NCBI GenBank assembly: GCA_002451085.1
Contig: DKBE01000007.1
Span: 1,891 to 10,329, forward strand
DNA length: 8,439 nt
Direction: 5' to 3'
From: Proteobacteria bacterium UBA6908
Lineage (GTDB): Bacteria > Pseudomonadota > Gammaproteobacteria > Acidiferrobacterales > UBA6901
Shown here: one piece after another, positions 7,135-8,439 of the stretch
How positions within the stretch are numbered: position 1 is the first letter of the stretch
Layout of the letters: every line of letters starts with the position of its first letter
Position numbers and translations under genes: made by a program
Notes under the pieces: model-generated
Database searches by the model: none
What the model was told of the DNA's origin: nothing
What the model saw: the letters and a program-made list of their open reading frames with translations, nothing else

Positions 7135-8439
7135 ATGCAGACCCTGAAATCATTGCACGGAAGCTCCATTTCTTCTGCCAGTTTTCTGCTGATCGCGTTA
7201 CCGGCCCTGGTGGCAGGCTGCTCCAGCGGAAGCTCTTCCTCCGTGACCGTCGGCGGTGATGTGTCGATTGCCTACGTCAAGCGGCCGGTCAGCTCGGTTG
7301 GTAACCCCACCGATGCCATCACCTTTACGCCCGGCGGCGATCTGTATATTCGCGAAAAATCCGATCCGAATTCCCCGGAAATTAATGTCACCGCCTCCCT
7401 GACCCAGGGGCAGGGCGATGTCTCCGACCCGGAAGTCTCCTATGACGGCAGCAAGCTGCTGTTCAGCATGCGCCGGGCAACCGATCCGGGTTGGCGAGTG
7501 TGGGAATACGATATTGCCCGCAAGACCTTTACCCAGATTTCCTGCACGGCCACTGGCGGTACCACGCCGCCGGGGGACGACGTTGATCCGGCCTACCTGC
7601 CGGATAACCGGATCGTGTTTGTCTCCAACCGTCAGATCAAGTCTCGTCAGTTGATGACGGAAGAGGGCATGACGCCATTTGCCTACCTTGATGAATATGA
7701 GCGCGAGCGCACCACCGCGCTGCATGTCATGAACTCGAACGGCAGCGATTGCCACCAGATTTCCTCCAACCAGAGTCACGATCGCAATCCGACGGTGCTG
7801 CAGACCGGCGAAATCATGTATTCGCGCTGGGACCATGTCGGTGGCCGCAACCAGTTCAGCATCTTCTTTACCAACCCCGACGGCACCAACCTGTTCGTGT
7901 TGTACGGTGCCCACAGCCCGGGCAACAGTTATTTGCATCCGCGCGAGCTGCCCAATGGGCAGGTATTGTCCTCGCTCATGCCGTTGTCGCGCACCCACGA
8001 GGGTGGGGCGCTCATGCGCATCGATGTCAAGAATTACTCCGAAAATTGCGAGCCGGCACCGGGCGTGCCGGGTGGCTGCAACGGCCAGCTCCAGCCGACC
8101 GCCAAGCAGGTAAATTTCGGCCGTGGCATCTCGCAGAACGGCCGCTTTAGTACTCCATACCCGCTCTGGGACGGATCCAATCGCGCGCTGGTTTCCTGGA
8201 CACCATCGTGCGCCGCCACCAACAGCTGTGCGATGGCCGTGAATCCGTTGACCGGCGTTGCGGAGCCCAGTGACGAACGGACGCCGCCGGTGTACGGCAT
8301 CTACATGCTCGATCTGAATAGCGGCAACACCCGTCCGGTGGTGACGGCACCCGCCGGCTACGCTGTGCTCGATGCAGTCGCGATCCAGCCACGGCCATTA
8401 CCGAACGTGCTCCCTGATAAGCCGCTGACACCGACATTG
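7135..8439 (+). CDS. Secreted lipoprotein with HzsA-like/PD40 beta-propeller, 3' end cut off by the window
   Basis: The 435 visible residues start with a lipoprotein signal peptide: charged start, hydrophobic FLLIALPALVAG, lipobox LVAG-C29. Serine at +2 favours outer-membrane sorting. A low-complexity linker SSGSSSSVTVGG follows. The rest is a run of propeller-type repeats: DPEVSYDGSKLLFSMR (98-113), DPAYLPDNRIVFVSNR (151-166), LHVMNSNGSDC (196-206), NPTVLQTGEIMYSRWDHV (218-235) and YGIYMLDLNSG (387-397). This pattern, especially the YSRWDHV strand and the AVAIQPRPLP ending, resembles proteins annotated as carrying the hydrazine synthase alpha subunit middle domain. It does not show hydrazine synthesis, and no heme motif CxxCH occurs in the visible part. 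Cysteines at 137, 206, 305, 315, 359 and 365 could form disulfides. ATG 7135 is chosen because GGTGAGG sits 6 nt before it. In-frame ATGs at 7129, 7108, 7096 and 7051 exist upstream, the last inside the aptamer. Expression is probably set by the c-di-GMP riboswitch. Function is unknown. Confidence 0.88.
   Translation, partial: MQTLKSLHGSSISSASFLLIALPALVAGCSSGSSSSVTVGGDVSIAYVKRPVSSVGNPTDAITFTPGGDLYIREKSDPNSPEINVTASLTQGQGDVSDPEVSYDGSKLLFSMRRATDPGWRVWEYDIARKTFTQISCTATGGTTPPGDDVDPAYLPDNRIVFVSNRQIKSRQLMTEEGMTPFAYLDEYERERTTALHVMNSNGSDCHQISSNQSHDRNPTVLQTGEIMYSRWDHVGGRNQFSIFFTNPDGTNLFVLYGAHSPGNSYLHPRELPNGQVLSSLMPLSRTHEGGALMRIDVKNYSENCEPAPGVPGGCNGQLQPTAKQVNFGRGISQNGRFSTPYPLWDGSNRALVSWTPSCAATNSCAMAVNPLTGVAEPSDERTPPVYGIYMLDLNSGNTRPVVTAPAGYAVLDAVAIQPRPLPNVLPDKPLTPTL

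Noticed and set aside
8034..8437. Minus-strand frames opposite the lipoprotein gene.
   Set aside because: Antisense shadows of a gene with a clear signal peptide and repeat pattern; no family features are seen.

Overview
The window looks like chromosomal DNA from a moderately GC-rich gammaproteobacterium. The GlgB, GluRS and GGDEF/EAL proteins all read like those of free-living, possibly chemolithotrophic gammaproteobacteria (Chromatiales- or Acidiferrobacterales-like). That placement is an impression from the protein sequences, not a search result. No insertion sequence, CRISPR array, tRNA or rRNA was recognised.

Layout. (1) 1-1197, minus strand: the first 399 codons of glgB (glycogen branching enzyme), which runs off the left edge. 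A 46-codon open stretch ends in an ATGA overlap with the glgB start and may be the stump of a lost upstream gene. (2) 1198-1718: a largely empty divergent intergenic region. (3) 1719-4295, plus: a large membrane-bound c-di-GMP enzyme with six TM helices, HAMP, PAS, GGDEF and EAL, both catalytic domains keeping their key residues. (4) 4349-5761, plus: gltX, glutamyl-tRNA synthetase. (5) 5769-6803, plus: an exported ApbE-type FAD:protein FMN transferase, 7 nt after gltX, with an atypical metal-site region. (6) 6804-7134: a structured leader region holding a class I cyclic-di-GMP (GEMM-I) riboswitch aptamer at about 6978-7072. (7) 7135-8439, plus: the first 435 codons of a secreted lipoprotein with a beta-propeller resembling the middle domain of hydrazine synthase alpha subunit (HzsA-like/PD40 repeats), which runs off the right edge.

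How the parts may work together. The most striking feature is the GEMM-I riboswitch directly upstream of the propeller lipoprotein, about 2.7 kb downstream of a gene whose product should make and/or break c-di-GMP. A simple model is that c-di-GMP, set partly by the local GGDEF/EAL protein, controls translation of a cell-envelope lipoprotein, with a competing pairing between the aptamer's 3' strand and the Shine-Dalgarno region as the switch. The ApbE protein between them would attach FMN to envelope redox proteins; a link to the lipoprotein is only positional. GlgB and GluRS are ordinary housekeeping genes. Neither glgB nor the lipoprotein gene has its stop codon inside the window.
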